DNA of 48,461 nt. Origin: a virus. The position numbers and the translations under genes are program-made. This document shows positions 36,581 to 45,144 of this stretch, piece after piece. The number at the start of each line of letters is the position of its first letter. Position 1 is the first letter of the stretch. The notes under the pieces are model-generated. The model saw only the letters and a list, made by a program, of their open reading frames with translations, ran no database searches and was not told where the DNA came from. The stretch lies in IMG/VR virus record IMGVR_UViG_3300006100_000019, positions 1 through 48,461 of that record; one strand, written 5' to 3'.

Positions 36581-37689
36581 TAGTCGTACCGTTTGGTGTT
36601 CTTTAGGGAATCGTAAATGCTTTTAAACCTTGACTTTAGCTCAGCGGTCTTGTATTCTGGCAAGTTTAGGGACGCGACTTGATCGTCAAGCACGTTAAAT
36701 ATGTTATACTCATAGTTTGAATCGAGTTCAACCGTGCTTTTTTCTTTATTGAGTTCCTTTGAGTATGAGAAGAATTCTAATCGACGATGACCAGCATCCT
36801 TCACGATTTCTGTGAACCTCGCAAGAGGAAACACCGAAGAGAATGATGATTCTATAAACAGGTCGACATAGTTGTTACAGAAGGCCTCAGAGATCTCGGT
36901 GGGATTCATGTTTAGGACAGTGGATATGTCAAACTTTAAGTGCCTTGGAGAAACCTGGTTGGGTATGAATTTCTCAGAAAAGTTGGATCCAGTTGCATCC
37001 AGCACGTAGAATCCTTTTAAGTTGCCGCGATCCCCGCGATCCATTTCATAAGGGGTACCAACATAGAGCACGTTTCCCTTTTCCTGTCTTATGTGAATGT
37101 GGCCGGAGTAGATGCGTTTAAAGTCCTTTAGATCCTCAAATGCAAGTCCGTGCTCGATCTTGGTAACAGAGTTTAGGTTGAATCCCTGAATGTCTGCATG
37201 GCAGAACACATAGTCGGCAGACCTATTTGCCAGGGCTGCACGCTTGAGCTCCTTAGAATCCTCAATCCACGGAAGTATTAAAACCTTATGTGAGTTTATC
37301 GTGAGTAATTCTGGCTTCTCGAATATGTGAAAGTTTGGGTACATTAAGTCGTATCCCTTTAAAGAGTGCACGTCAGTTCGGTCTTTGTAATAGACGTCAT
37401 GATTTCCTACAAAGAAGTAGACTCCTCGTTTAAACATTTCAGAGAAGGTCTTTGCTACTAGATAAGAGATGTGTTGGATCCTGACATTGGTCGATTCACG
37501 AACGTGGTTCCAGTCACCGACTTGTATCAAAATGTCTCGATCGGGATCGAATCCATCATCGTGTACTGCCCGTATAAAATGATTGATCAAGTAGTCAGAC
37601 TGTATGTCCGACCACTCGATTGAATTGTTTCTTACACCAAGGTGCAGGTCACCCAGCACAAATATTTTTCGTATGTTGTCTAATTTCAT
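36580..37689 (-). CDS. 47: Recombination endonuclease subunit gp47 (Mre11/SbcD-like)
   Basis: The calcineurin-like phosphoesterase motifs occur in order: GDLHLG (13-18), QVGDWNH (56-62), VGNHDVYY (94-101), FCHADIQGF (162-170) and SGHIHIRQ (195-202). These His, Asp and Asn residues bind two metal ions for exo- and endonuclease activity. At 369 residues it is slightly longer than T4 gp47 (339). Its C-terminal part is expected to bind the gp46 coiled-coil base. It overlaps the upstream small gene by 4 nt and abuts gp46. Confidence 0.96.
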   Translation of the reverse strand: MKLDNIRKIFVLGDLHLGVRNNSIEWSDIQSDYLINHFIRAVHDDGFDPDRDILIQVGDWNHVRESTNVRIQHISYLVAKTFSEMFKRGVYFFVGNHDVYYKDRTDVHSLKGYDLMYPNFHIFEKPELLTINSHKVLILPWIEDSKELKRAALANRSADYVFCHADIQGFNLNSVTKIEHGLAFEDLKDFKRIYSGHIHIRQEKGNVLYVGTPYEMDRGDRGNLKGFYVLDATGSNFSEKFIPNQVSPRHLKFDISTVLNMNPTEISEAFCNNYVDLFIESSFSSVFPLARFTEIVKDAGHRRLEFFSYSKELNKEKSTVELDSNYEYNIFNVLDDQVASLNLPEYKTAELKSRFKSIYDSLKNTKRYD

Positions 37690-37916
37690 TTTTGAGGAGC
37701 AAGAGCGTCTAGGTCAATAACTGCACTAATGCTTTCAAATTTAGATACAACGTCATCCCTCTCAGCTTGAGTAGAAAAAGTATAGGTGATTGGCAGGATC
37801 GAGTTTGCGTCATAGAAAACAAGAGTAGGAGAAGAAGGATCAGCATCGATCTTGTATACCTGCTCAAGGTTTATGTATGTGCTTCCTGTTGCGTATGTTA
37901 GTTTTACCCAGATCAT
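37686..37916 (-). CDS. Small hypothetical protein
   Basis: This 76-residue protein has short beta strands (WVKLTYATGSTYINLEQVYKIDAD, LVFYDANSILPITYTFST) and a C-terminal helix. No family is recognised. It is locked between gp47 and the 196-residue gene with 4-nt and 1-nt overlaps. That implies coupled translation in the replication operon, but says nothing specific about its role. Confidence 0.66.
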   Translation of the reverse strand: MIWVKLTYATGSTYINLEQVYKIDADPSSPTLVFYDANSILPITYTFSTQAERDDVVSKFESISAVIDLDALAPQK

Positions 37917-38506
37917 TAGTGTATTCTTTTTTTGTTTACTTTTCCGTCCAATATTTGGTATTTCTTGTTAAGCTCAATAAGTAGGATCTCCTGGATCTCA
38001 GTGTCCAGCATATCAAATAGTTTCTTATACTCGATTGAAGAGATAGAAGAGAGTGCCTCAACTACGTATATTGGACTGTAGAACAGAGAAAATTCCTTCT
38101 TCCTTTCAAGGGTTTCATGAGTTCGGTTAAAAATAAAGTTAAGGTCGTCCTTTGCAAGCTTAACCTTATTTGCAAAGGGCTCAGTTGATTTTTTACTAAT
38201 GAGACGAACTATCTCATGGTCGTTCTGTATAAAATCAAATATTGTGTTTAGTATTAACTTACTGTCAAGTACCTCTTCGTATTTGTAAATGTCCTTTAAG
38301 TAAGAATCAGAGTAATTGTCATTAACTGATATTTTAGTACTAAAGTCTCGTTCATCCGTTTCAGAAAGGCCAGTGCCTGCGTTATATCGGTTATTGAAGA
38401 TCTTGTCTTCTCTTGGAATGTCAATCGGTTCATCAGCATCACACGAATCCTCTAGCTCTTCATCTAGTTCTTCGTTTAATTCGTCCAATTCGTCTTCGTA
38501 ATTCAT
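37916..38506 (-). CDS. Hypothetical replication-operon protein with acidic N-terminus
   Basis: The 196-residue product starts with a very acidic stretch (EDELDELNEELDEELEDSCD) and continues with helices (LILNTIFDFIQNDHEIVRLI, EIQEILLIELNKKYQIL). No family is recognised. It sits between the gp41 helicase and gp47. In T4 the late sigma factor gp55 lies near gp47, and helicase loaders are similar in size, but I see no sequence match to gp55 or gp59. It is recorded as unknown. Confidence 0.68.
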   Translation of the reverse strand: MNYEDELDELNEELDEELEDSCDADEPIDIPREDKIFNNRYNAGTGLSETDERDFSTKISVNDNYSDSYLKDIYKYEEVLDSKLILNTIFDFIQNDHEIVRLISKKSTEPFANKVKLAKDDLNFIFNRTHETLERKKEFSLFYSPIYVVEALSSISSIEYKKLFDMLDTEIQEILLIELNKKYQILDGKVNKKRIH

Positions 38507-38521
38507 TCATGTTGTATTATT

Positions 38522-40000
38522 TTAAAGTGCGCCAAAGAGCTTATCATAGTCCTCATCGGTTTGAGGCGAAGTTAAATTATCTTTTGCATTCAATATTGTG
38601 TGTTCGTTTCTGACCTCATCGGCTAGACGGTTTGCCTCTGAATCATCACTGTAAAATTCGCTGTTTGGACCAAGTTCCTCAGTAAGCCTAAAGAAATCCT
38701 TGACCATTGTATAGAACTTGTAGCTCTCTTCGTAGCCGTTATCACGATTGGCGATAATTTTTATTTTCATACGGCTTTCCAATGGGCTGCGCATGAGACC
38801 AAAAAGAGAATCGACTGTGTGAATAAGACCGAAAGATTCGGCAACTGAGTCCATTCCCAAGTCAAAGTCATTTATTGATTCTCGCTTTACTTGAGTAGCA
38901 CTTATTATGCACCATTCGTTTCTCATTGCGACTCCTCTAAGCTCTTCGGAAATTGCCTTTATCTTTTCATAAAGTCCGTTCTGATCCTTAATTGGACGAA
39001 GTAGGTTAAGATAATCGACAACGATCACCTTGAATTTTTTATTCATCTTGTTCTCAAGACGCAAGAAGTAGTTTTCAATGTCTATCGCAGTAGCATTGCC
39101 AGTGGGAAAGTCTTTAACGATTAGATGCCCGCCCTTTTTAAAAGAGGATTGCATTTCAATGAGTTTATTCTTGATCTTTTTTGAAGCAGTATCATCTGTG
39201 ATACCAGAATATTCATCCGATGGGATGCTTAGGATATTGGATCCAATACGCTTCATATATTGTCTCTCAGGAAGCTCAACTGTCACAAGGCCAGTAACGT
39301 TACCCATTAGAAAAGATCGAGCTGCGATATTTCCAAGAACCATTGACTTTCCGACTTTCGGTCTACCTTGAAATACGACTAGCGATTTTGGATTCCAGCC
39401 TCCGCCTAGACACTTATCAAAAAACTCAAAGCCGGTTGGGCTACCCGTTTTTGCAAGCTGAATGTGTGCTTCTGGACTAAAAAAGTCCAGTCCAGTATCT
39501 CCACTAGAAAAGTTTATTGCAAGCTTACTGCTAATGTCGTTTCTGACTTTTTCTGAGATCTTATCAATGTTTTCAGGATCGATAGACGTCGTCTTTAGGT
39601 ACGTAAGTAGGTCAAAGACAGTAAGGTTAAGGTTTCTAAGTAGGATGAAAGAACGTACGTATTTGTAGAGATAATCGTAGTTATACTCACGTAAGTTAAA
39701 CGCATATAGGTCATCAAAGTCGTCATCATCTATGCTGGTATTTGTTAGTTCAAGGTAACTCTTAAGTTCCTTTCGATTTGGGATCTTACCGTACTCTTTA
39801 AAGAACTTAAGAGACACTTTAAATGACTCTTGTCGGTTTTCTTCGTTAAAATAGGTTGGCTTTATCATTGTGATAAGCTCTTCCTGTCTTAGTGAGTCAT
39901 GGCTTTTGGGTTTTAGCTCATTGTTTTGATTATCATGGCTAAGAATGAAATTCCAGACCATTTTCTCAAGCGATTCAATATTTTCGGTAAAGTCTATCAT
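38522..40000 (-). CDS. 41: Replicative DNA helicase, gp41/DnaB-like
   Basis: The 492-residue protein (T4 gp41: 475) has a helical N-terminal domain (1-160) and a RecA-type motor. FDKCLGGGWNPKSLVVFQGRPKVGKS has Walker A at 212-219, the VTVELPERQY segment follows, and Walker B FKVIVVDYLNLL has Asp329. SATQVKRESINDF, then GLMRSPLESRMKIKIIANRDNG (arginine finger region), complete the motor. It unwinds the lagging-strand template 5'-3' as a hexamer with primase. The 4-nt overlap with the 109-residue gene suggests coupling, perhaps to a helicase-loading or accessory protein. Confidence 0.95.
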   Translation of the reverse strand: MIDFTENIESLEKMVWNFILSHDNQNNELKPKSHDSLRQEELITMIKPTYFNEENRQESFKVSLKFFKEYGKIPNRKELKSYLELTNTSIDDDDFDDLYAFNLREYNYDYLYKYVRSFILLRNLNLTVFDLLTYLKTTSIDPENIDKISEKVRNDISSKLAINFSSGDTGLDFFSPEAHIQLAKTGSPTGFEFFDKCLGGGWNPKSLVVFQGRPKVGKSMVLGNIAARSFLMGNVTGLVTVELPERQYMKRIGSNILSIPSDEYSGITDDTASKKIKNKLIEMQSSFKKGGHLIVKDFPTGNATAIDIENYFLRLENKMNKKFKVIVVDYLNLLRPIKDQNGLYEKIKAISEELRGVAMRNEWCIISATQVKRESINDFDLGMDSVAESFGLIHTVDSLFGLMRSPLESRMKIKIIANRDNGYEESYKFYTMVKDFFRLTEELGPNSEFYSDDSEANRLADEVRNEHTILNAKDNLTSPQTDEDYDKLFGAL

Positions 40001-40326
40001 GGTATTGTGTAAAAAGTGAGTATTCCTTTATTTGTAATTAGCATCTCGTCACCGGTAACTGATATAAAATCACTAGCGATAAGGCTTCTTAGTCTTTTAA
40101 CTAAATTAAGCTTAAAGGTTTCGTCCTGAAGGCGATCGCCAAAGACATATTTTAGAGTCTTGGACGAAAACTTTAGCTTTTGAGGGTCAAGCTCCTTGTT
40201 TTTCATCTCAATGACCCGCAATAGGTACTGAGATATATCAAAGAGGACCCCAAGATCGTCTTGTAGGTCCTCATATTGATGTACATTAAGGTAGTATTTA
40301 ATAGGCAGATCAGAGCGTAGGTTCAT
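39997..40326 (-). CDS. Hypothetical protein, possible winged-helix fold
   Basis: The 109-residue product ends with LRSLIASDFISVTGDEMLITNKGILTFYTIP. This has the helix plus two-strand wing arrangement of winged-helix DNA-binding proteins. The first half is helical (EDLQDDLGVLFDISQYLLRVIEMK). It is sandwiched between UvsX (17-nt overlap) and gp41 (4-nt overlap). A helicase loader or recombination mediator would fit that position. No known family could be assigned. Confidence 0.65.
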   Translation of the reverse strand: MNLRSDLPIKYYLNVHQYEDLQDDLGVLFDISQYLLRVIEMKNKELDPQKLKFSSKTLKYVFGDRLQDETFKLNLVKRLRSLIASDFISVTGDEMLITNKGILTFYTIP

Positions 40327-41515
40327 TGTTTGTGTTTAGTGTTTCAAGTTCATCATCCTCCATTTCAATGATTCCGTCTTGAGTTTCAGGAAACTTAAAG
40401 GTTGGCTTGATTATCTTTTCATCAAGTTCCTTTAAAACTTCTTCTGTAAAGAGACGAGAAGAAAAGAATTCCTTAACTGGCACCTCATCTCCATTGTGAC
40501 GTACAATATAATTCTTAGCTTGTATGCTCGGTTTTGCATAGTAGACAGCTCCGCCTACTTCAAAACGATGGCACTTTTCCTGATCTTCAGGTTTAAGTTT
40601 GGCGTGCTCTTTTTCAGTCAACTTAGATGCCTTAACGACGCCGCAGTTTTCCCAGTTAACGAACTGTTCAAGACCAACATATGGATTCATACCCTTGTGA
40701 AAAGAGATATGAAACTCAATGTCAATTGGTTTAGCCAATCGATTTTTTCTGGTCTTAGATCGAACAATGATCCCAGTAGTCGTCTTGTTCTCATCACGTA
40801 AAGTTCCTTTGCTTAGCATTAGGATGATTGATGCTGAGAACTCAGGACCGCCGCCACCAGACATGCCCTTCGGAGTGTATTGATCCATTGAAGCATAAGT
40901 GTGGTTCGTAAAAATAAAAGGAACTTTAAGGTTAGAAAGATCCAGTGTAAATGATTTGAAAAGGGCTCTCATTTCTTTTGAGCGTAGACCCATATCAGAT
41001 GCATTTTTACCGGCTTCCATGTCCCTCTTACTCTTATCAGTATCAAGCATACCGACTGAATCGACAAACATAGCAAACTTTAAACCTGGATTTTCCTTTA
41101 TTGTTTCAATAAAGTCATTGATGAAGAACTTAACTTCACTAATGTAGCCCATACGTAGGTATTTGAGCTTATCAAGTTCAACTCCAAATTTTATGTAGTC
41201 AGAGCGATCGATTGCACCTTCGGTGTCTATGTAAAATACGTAGTACCCTTTCTTTTGTAATTCACGAACTGCATTCAAACATAAAAAGGTCTTACCTGCA
41301 CCAGAATCACCAGCGATACCGATGCTTCGAGTGTTTGGGTAACCGCCAAAAAGCGTGCCTGACATTTGTGCATTAAGCAGATAGTTTCCAGTTGGAATAT
41401 ATTCATCTATGTCTGAAAAACCCATTAATTCAACTTTTGACTTGACCTTCTTTTCCAAAAGATCGTTAAATTTATTGAATGCATCTAGTGCAGGGTTGCC
41501 AGTGGATTTAGCCAT
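40310..41515 (-). CDS. uvsX: RecA-like recombinase UvsX
   Basis: At 401 residues (T4 UvsX: 391), it has Walker A GDSGAGKT at 69-76, VFYIDTEGAIDRSDY (the Glu that activates water), FAMFVDSVGMLDT (Walker B) and KVPFIFTNHTYASMDQYTPKGMSGGGGPEFSAS, which contains the L2 DNA-binding loop region. It forms filaments on single-stranded DNA and drives strand exchange for recombination-dependent replication. gp46 and gp47, which make its substrate, are in the same operon. The acidic C-terminal tail (EMEDDELETLN) is typical of RecA regulation. Confidence 0.96.
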   Translation of the reverse strand: MAKSTGNPALDAFNKFNDLLEKKVKSKVELMGFSDIDEYIPTGNYLLNAQMSGTLFGGYPNTRSIGIAGDSGAGKTFLCLNAVRELQKKGYYVFYIDTEGAIDRSDYIKFGVELDKLKYLRMGYISEVKFFINDFIETIKENPGLKFAMFVDSVGMLDTDKSKRDMEAGKNASDMGLRSKEMRALFKSFTLDLSNLKVPFIFTNHTYASMDQYTPKGMSGGGGPEFSASIILMLSKGTLRDENKTTTGIIVRSKTRKNRLAKPIDIEFHISFHKGMNPYVGLEQFVNWENCGVVKASKLTEKEHAKLKPEDQEKCHRFEVGGAVYYAKPSIQAKNYIVRHNGDEVPVKEFFSSRLFTEEVLKELDEKIIKPTFKFPETQDGIIEMEDDELETLNTNNEPTL

Positions 41516-41563
41516 ATAGTAAGAGATTTTTCTTATCTTTTACTCAAAATGAGTTAAAAGTTC

Positions 41564-42130
41564 TTAGTCTTGAAGATATGAAAGAAGTAGAGTAGAGCAA
41601 GCCAAAGCTAGCGAATCGCTAATTTCTCCTTTAACGATTCTGCTAAACTTTACCTTCTCGATCGTGTGAGGTTTCTTATCTAACTGATCGTGAGAAAGAT
41701 TAGGAGAAAATCCTTGGATCTCGTCAGAATAGTTAGTTAAGTTTATCGCAAAACACGAATAGTTCTTTGTAAATGGATGGGTGTGTTTAATCTTGCCAAG
41801 GTAGAAGATCTCATTTACTGGAACCGAGTCGATGCCTAATTCGTCTTTTATACATGAAAGCACAGCATCGTAATATGAGTCAAACTTGTTTTTATCAAAG
41901 GTACATGTCAAACACCTTCTCTCGTTAGAGTTTGATAGGTAGTCTTGATATTTGCACAAGTATAGGTTTTTAACTTGTCCGCTAGGATTGGTGTCAAATG
42001 GTACAATGCAAATCCCTTCGTCGGCTGATGTGATACGTTTAAATGTACCTTTTTCTCCAGACAAGTTAACGATGGAATACTTACCATCAGTATATTCTTG
42101 ATTTGATTCTTTGTTTTTACCAAACATCAT
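41564..42130 (-). CDS. Hypothetical protein, degenerate Nudix-like segment
   Basis: This 188-residue protein has DSYYDAVLSCIKDELGIDSV, followed by YLGKIKHTHPFTKNYSCFAINL. It resembles the helix and following strand of a Nudix domain but lacks the full REUXEE box, so enzymatic activity is doubtful. Two Cys (CLTC) and other Cys residues are present but do not form an evident metal site. It lies 48 nt upstream of UvsX and overlaps the next gene by 4 nt. A role in recombination or nucleotide handling is possible but unproven. Confidence 0.62.
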   Translation of the reverse strand: MMFGKNKESNQEYTDGKYSIVNLSGEKGTFKRITSADEGICIVPFDTNPSGQVKNLYLCKYQDYLSNSNERRCLTCTFDKNKFDSYYDAVLSCIKDELGIDSVPVNEIFYLGKIKHTHPFTKNYSCFAINLTNYSDEIQGFSPNLSHDQLDKKPHTIEKVKFSRIVKGEISDSLALACSTLLLSYLQD

Positions 42131-42774
42131 TGTATTTCTCTAACGCTTATTCCAGGCGCAGGTTTTGATTCTTTTTTCTTGGTTTGAGTAGGATCAAGCA
42201 TCTCTTGCATTGACTCTTTGACTACTTGTTTATTTATCATGCTTTGCATATACTCGGCAAGATCGGAAAGAAACTTGTCCTTGTCTTCTGCATTCTCATA
42301 CATGAGTTTTAAGAGCTTACGGTCCGGTAACTTTACTTTTACCTTTATCTGGAGAGTGGCCTCATCTGAGTTGAACATGCCAAACATGTTGGCTTGAGGC
42401 GCAACTGTCTGAACGGCGGGCTGAGTCACACGATACTGATCTGGAATTGGAATGGGTCCGCTTTGTGGATTTGCTTGAGTCACCTGAACAGTAGGTTGTT
42501 GTACTGGCTTTCTAACTCCTCCATGAATTGAGATAACTTCTTCCTTAGTGAGAGGTTGCATTTCTCCATGGATCATCATTAGATTGCTGTTGATTTTAGT
42601 GGAGTCAACCCTAGATCCGTCATCGAATATTACATCAAATCCACCGAATTGATTGGGCATCACGTCCCTACATTTAACGACCTTTCCAATAAGTTCAGGT
42701 CGGTCAGTTTTTATCCATTGGAACCTTTGACCACTAAAGTTCTCCATTAAGGACATTAGTTTTTGTTCGTTCAT
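42127..42774 (-). CDS. Hypothetical replication-operon protein
   Basis: I place the start at ATG 42774 (MNEQKLMSLMENFSGQ), which has an agaagaa leader. The longer frame up to 43020 would run through the 89-residue gene at 42794 and encodes an unnatural basic Ser/Lys stretch. The 215-residue product has an SH3-like beta segment (LIGKVVKCRDVMPNQFGGFDVIFDDGSRVDSTKI). A Gln/Pro-rich linker (about 90-130) follows, then a C-terminal helical region (LLKLMYENAEDKDKFLSDLAEYM). No family is recognised. It could be a single-strand-binding or scaffold-type factor of replication, but there is no direct evidence. Confidence 0.68.
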   Translation of the reverse strand: MNEQKLMSLMENFSGQRFQWIKTDRPELIGKVVKCRDVMPNQFGGFDVIFDDGSRVDSTKINSNLMMIHGEMQPLTKEEVISIHGGVRKPVQQPTVQVTQANPQSGPIPIPDQYRVTQPAVQTVAPQANMFGMFNSDEATLQIKVKVKLPDRKLLKLMYENAEDKDKFLSDLAEYMQSMINKQVVKESMQEMLDPTQTKKKESKPAPGISVREIQ

Positions 42775-42793
42775 TTCTTCTGAATTTTTTTCG

Positions 42794-43063
42794 TTAGTCT
42801 GCTGCTTCTGAGAGCTGTTCCATGGTAGCTGCTCCCTTATTCTTTTCCACTTCTCTGAGAAATTCTTCATGGTTCGATGGATTATTTGAATTAACGATAG
42901 TAGCTTGTGGTGAATCATATATTGCAATGACGTCATTTGCTTGTGACTTTTTAGCGTCTTCCATTTTTTTACGGATCTCTCTGATCTGTGAGGAATTGAG
43001 CTTGTTTTTAGTTGCATCAAGGTAGCCTTCTAGCCAGTTGATAAATTTCGACGGAGTTTGCAT
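42794..43063 (-). CDS. Small hypothetical protein
   Basis: The 89-residue product begins FINWLEGYLDATKNKLNSSQIREIRKKMEDAK, one amphipathic helix pair, followed by a flexible Asn/Ser part and a final short helix. No family is recognised. It lies 19 nt before the next gene and abuts the previous one, inside the polymerase-UvsX operon. Confidence 0.68.
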   Translation of the reverse strand: MQTPSKFINWLEGYLDATKNKLNSSQIREIRKKMEDAKKSQANDVIAIYDSPQATIVNSNNPSNHEEFLREVEKNKGAATMEQLSEAAD

Positions 43064-43450
43064 TTATTGTTGATTATTTTTAATAAGTTGTTCACCCAAT
43101 AGGTCTAATTCGGTGAGTGTGGCATTTCTTTGAGACTCATTGATGAAGTTCTCAACTCGAGTCAGCAGTTCAGAAACTTCAAGGTCAGTTGCTCTAATTA
43201 CGTTTAGCACATTAAACTGAATGTCTCTAACCTTTGATGTTGCGTATGCAAGGACGTGGTATTCCCGGTTTAAGTAAGTATCGATTGACTTAGCTGCTCC
43301 GTTTATTAGCGACATGTCTGCGCTTGATGGAAAGCCCATTAAAAGAATAGGTTTTGCTGGGCTAGATTGAAGTCCGTCAATGCGTGCTTCTAGTTCCTTT
43401 ATCTTTTCGGTAAGCTGAGCATATGCTTCATCATGTATTAGTGCTGACAT
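43064..43450 (-). CDS. Hypothetical coiled-coil protein downstream of DNA polymerase
   Basis: This 128-residue protein has an N-terminal coiled coil (LTEKIKELEARIDGLQSS), a hydrophobic turn (ILLMGFPSSADMSLINGA) and two further helices (VSELLTRVENFINESQRN). No polymerase motif B or C is present, so it is not the missing half of gp43. Its ATG lies 2 nt after the polymerase stop codon. Function unknown. Confidence 0.68.
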   Translation of the reverse strand: MSALIHDEAYAQLTEKIKELEARIDGLQSSPAKPILLMGFPSSADMSLINGAAKSIDTYLNREYHVLAYATSKVRDIQFNVLNVIRATDLEVSELLTRVENFINESQRNATLTELDLLGEQLIKNNQQ

Positions 43451-43452
43451 CG

Positions 43453-44877
43453 TTACTTTGAATTTTTTAAACTCTTTATTTCACCCTGGGTTTTAATACG
43501 TTCGTCGTATAATTTAGTCAAGATGGTTCTAGCAACCGAGTCGGTAGAGCTAGAAAATAGAGTATCGTTTTTCGTGTGGATCTCCGATCCAGAAAGCTTA
43601 ACCGTTCCCTTCTTTCCCAAGTAAGTATCCGGTGAGATATTGAATTGGATCTGGATATTTGGATACATTGACGAAAAGTCATAACACGAAACATAGTTGT
43701 AGTAATCTGGCTCGGGCTTCTTTACGTAGGCACCTTCATAAGTTGCATTGATGTCATTTGAATCTCCCCAAGGAAGCTTCATCATTCTCTGGTTCTTGGT
43801 TAAGAACTCTCTGCACATTAGGATCTCAGCGATATACACTGGACTAAATACCTTGTTCACGTCAACTTGAGCAACGTTTGCGATCGAGTATGCAACATCT
43901 AGCATCGAAAGCTTGTCCTCTATCAATTTCACAAGGATAACGTCAATCACGTTATATAGAGTGAATAGATAAGTATCCTTTTGAAAAGCAAGAAAGCTTG
44001 GATATTTATGTTTGAGTTTTGCGACGCCTAACACTAGGGTTGCGATGTAATCAAGCTTATAGTTCTCGACAACTTTGAAAGGTTTTAGTTTTTCAAAAAC
44101 CTGCATGTAATCCAAAACTCCCAAGTGAACTGGGATCTTGTTCTTTGAGACAAGCGATCTTGACGGCATGTTTACCACTGAATCGACTTTCATGTTGCGA
44201 GCTCGATTCATTAGGTATTTCCAGTCAAAGTCAGTAACGTTCCAACCTGTCACAAATGAAAACTTGGGCATGATGTTATGGAAGTAACACTCAAGTAATT
44301 CAGTCTCAGTCTTAAAGAACTTGTACTTTATTTTAAATTCTTGTTGGAATAAAGCTGCATCCTGAGGACGCAACGGTGTAGTGTTACGAAAGTACTCATT
44401 GACCTCTTTTTCCATGCGGACGATGTCATCGGCTGAGAGCCCTTCCGGATTTCCATCATCGTGCAAAATAGAAAGTATGTAGACAGTATTGTCCTCATTA
44501 CAAAAAGAGACGAGGCCGACTGGCATTCTAGCTTTTTCTGGATCCGGGAAGGAATCGTCGATCAGCTTGATCTCAATATCAAGATAGGTCTTTTTTGGAA
44601 GATTGTCAAAGCTATAGATCGCAGAAAGCTCTTCTGTAGTAAGCTTTTCCTGAATAAGCTCCTGAATTCTAAATTGAGTTAGGTACTTACCTTCAGTTGG
44701 GCTCTTCTTTACGCATTTGCCATCCCAGTTCTTAGTGGTAGTTGCAGTTGCTGATTCCACCCAATTGTATCGTTCATGATCCAGAACCCTCTTACGAATA
44801 AAAGCGATTCTTCCTGAGGCATCATAATATGAGATGGTTAGTGTATTATCTTCTAGGACTTCTGCGCCTATTATCAT
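43453..44877 (-). CDS. 43: DNA polymerase family B, N-terminal part (gp43A-like)
   Basis: The exonuclease domain is intact. Exo I is TYLDIEIKL (Asp100, Glu102), Exo II is TGWNVTDFDWKYL (Asn213, Asp218) and Exo III is LYNVIDVIL (Tyr308, Asp312). Polymerase motif A is SCYDFSSMYPNIQI with catalytic Asp400. The chain stops at residue 474, in the start of the fingers. Motif B (K-x3-NS-x-YG) and motif C (DTDS) are missing; T4 gp43 has 898 residues. The stop is followed 2 nt later by an unrelated gene, so this is a clean gene end. Aeromonas T4-type phages are known with gp43 in two pieces (43A and 43B). The C-terminal piece is not in this window. Confidence 0.93.
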   Translation of the reverse strand: MIIGAEVLEDNTLTISYYDASGRIAFIRKRVLDHERYNWVESATATTTKNWDGKCVKKSPTEGKYLTQFRIQELIQEKLTTEELSAIYSFDNLPKKTYLDIEIKLIDDSFPDPEKARMPVGLVSFCNEDNTVYILSILHDDGNPEGLSADDIVRMEKEVNEYFRNTTPLRPQDAALFQQEFKIKYKFFKTETELLECYFHNIMPKFSFVTGWNVTDFDWKYLMNRARNMKVDSVVNMPSRSLVSKNKIPVHLGVLDYMQVFEKLKPFKVVENYKLDYIATLVLGVAKLKHKYPSFLAFQKDTYLFTLYNVIDVILVKLIEDKLSMLDVAYSIANVAQVDVNKVFSPVYIAEILMCREFLTKNQRMMKLPWGDSNDINATYEGAYVKKPEPDYYNYVSCYDFSSMYPNIQIQFNISPDTYLGKKGTVKLSGSEIHTKNDTLFSSSTDSVARTILTKLYDERIKTQGEIKSLKNSK

Positions 44878-45131
44878 ACTTTCGGTTTAAATAGTTCATT
44901 AATGTTTCCGCAGTTCGAACAAGCAATAACTGGAACAGGAACAATTGAGTCCTGAGCTGCACCTGTCATGAATCTGGAAAGCTTCTTGATCATCATCTTT
45001 TCTTCGAATACCTGACCGGCGCACTTCTCACACTCTAGGTAAGGAGCATCTGCTAGGTTTATATTCAATTTAGGTCCAGTGGTTTCTTCTGGAGTGGGTC
45101 CTGGAGTAGCTCCGTTGTGTATTATTTCCAT
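44874..45131 (-). CDS. Zinc-ribbon protein
   Basis: This 85-residue protein has paired CxxC motifs, LECEKCAGQVFEE and VIACSNCGNINELF, separated by about 35 residues. It is a four-Cys zinc ribbon. The N-terminal 25 residues are Pro/Thr-rich and likely flexible. It overlaps the DNA polymerase gene by 4 nt. I recall similar short zinc-ribbon proteins beside polymerase genes in other T4-like phages of aquatic bacteria. The overlap suggests a replication-linked function, for example as a polymerase or transcription accessory, but none is established. Confidence 0.72.
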   Translation of the reverse strand: MEIIHNGATPGPTPEETTGPKLNINLADAPYLECEKCAGQVFEEKMMIKKLSRFMTGAAQDSIVPVPVIACSNCGNINELFKPKV

Positions 45132-45144
45132 ATATTTTTATTTT

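Noticed and set aside
37916-38506. Late sigma factor gp55
   Set aside because: Position near gp47 and size fit, but no sequence similarity to gp55 is visible.
42775-43020. N-terminal extension of the 42127 gene up to 43020
   Set aside because: It overlaps the complete 89-residue gene in another frame, has atypical composition, and a good ATG with purine-rich leader exists at 42774.
43064-43450. C-terminal half of DNA polymerase
   Set aside because: The protein is 128 residues, coiled-coil, with no motif B or C; it cannot be gp43B.
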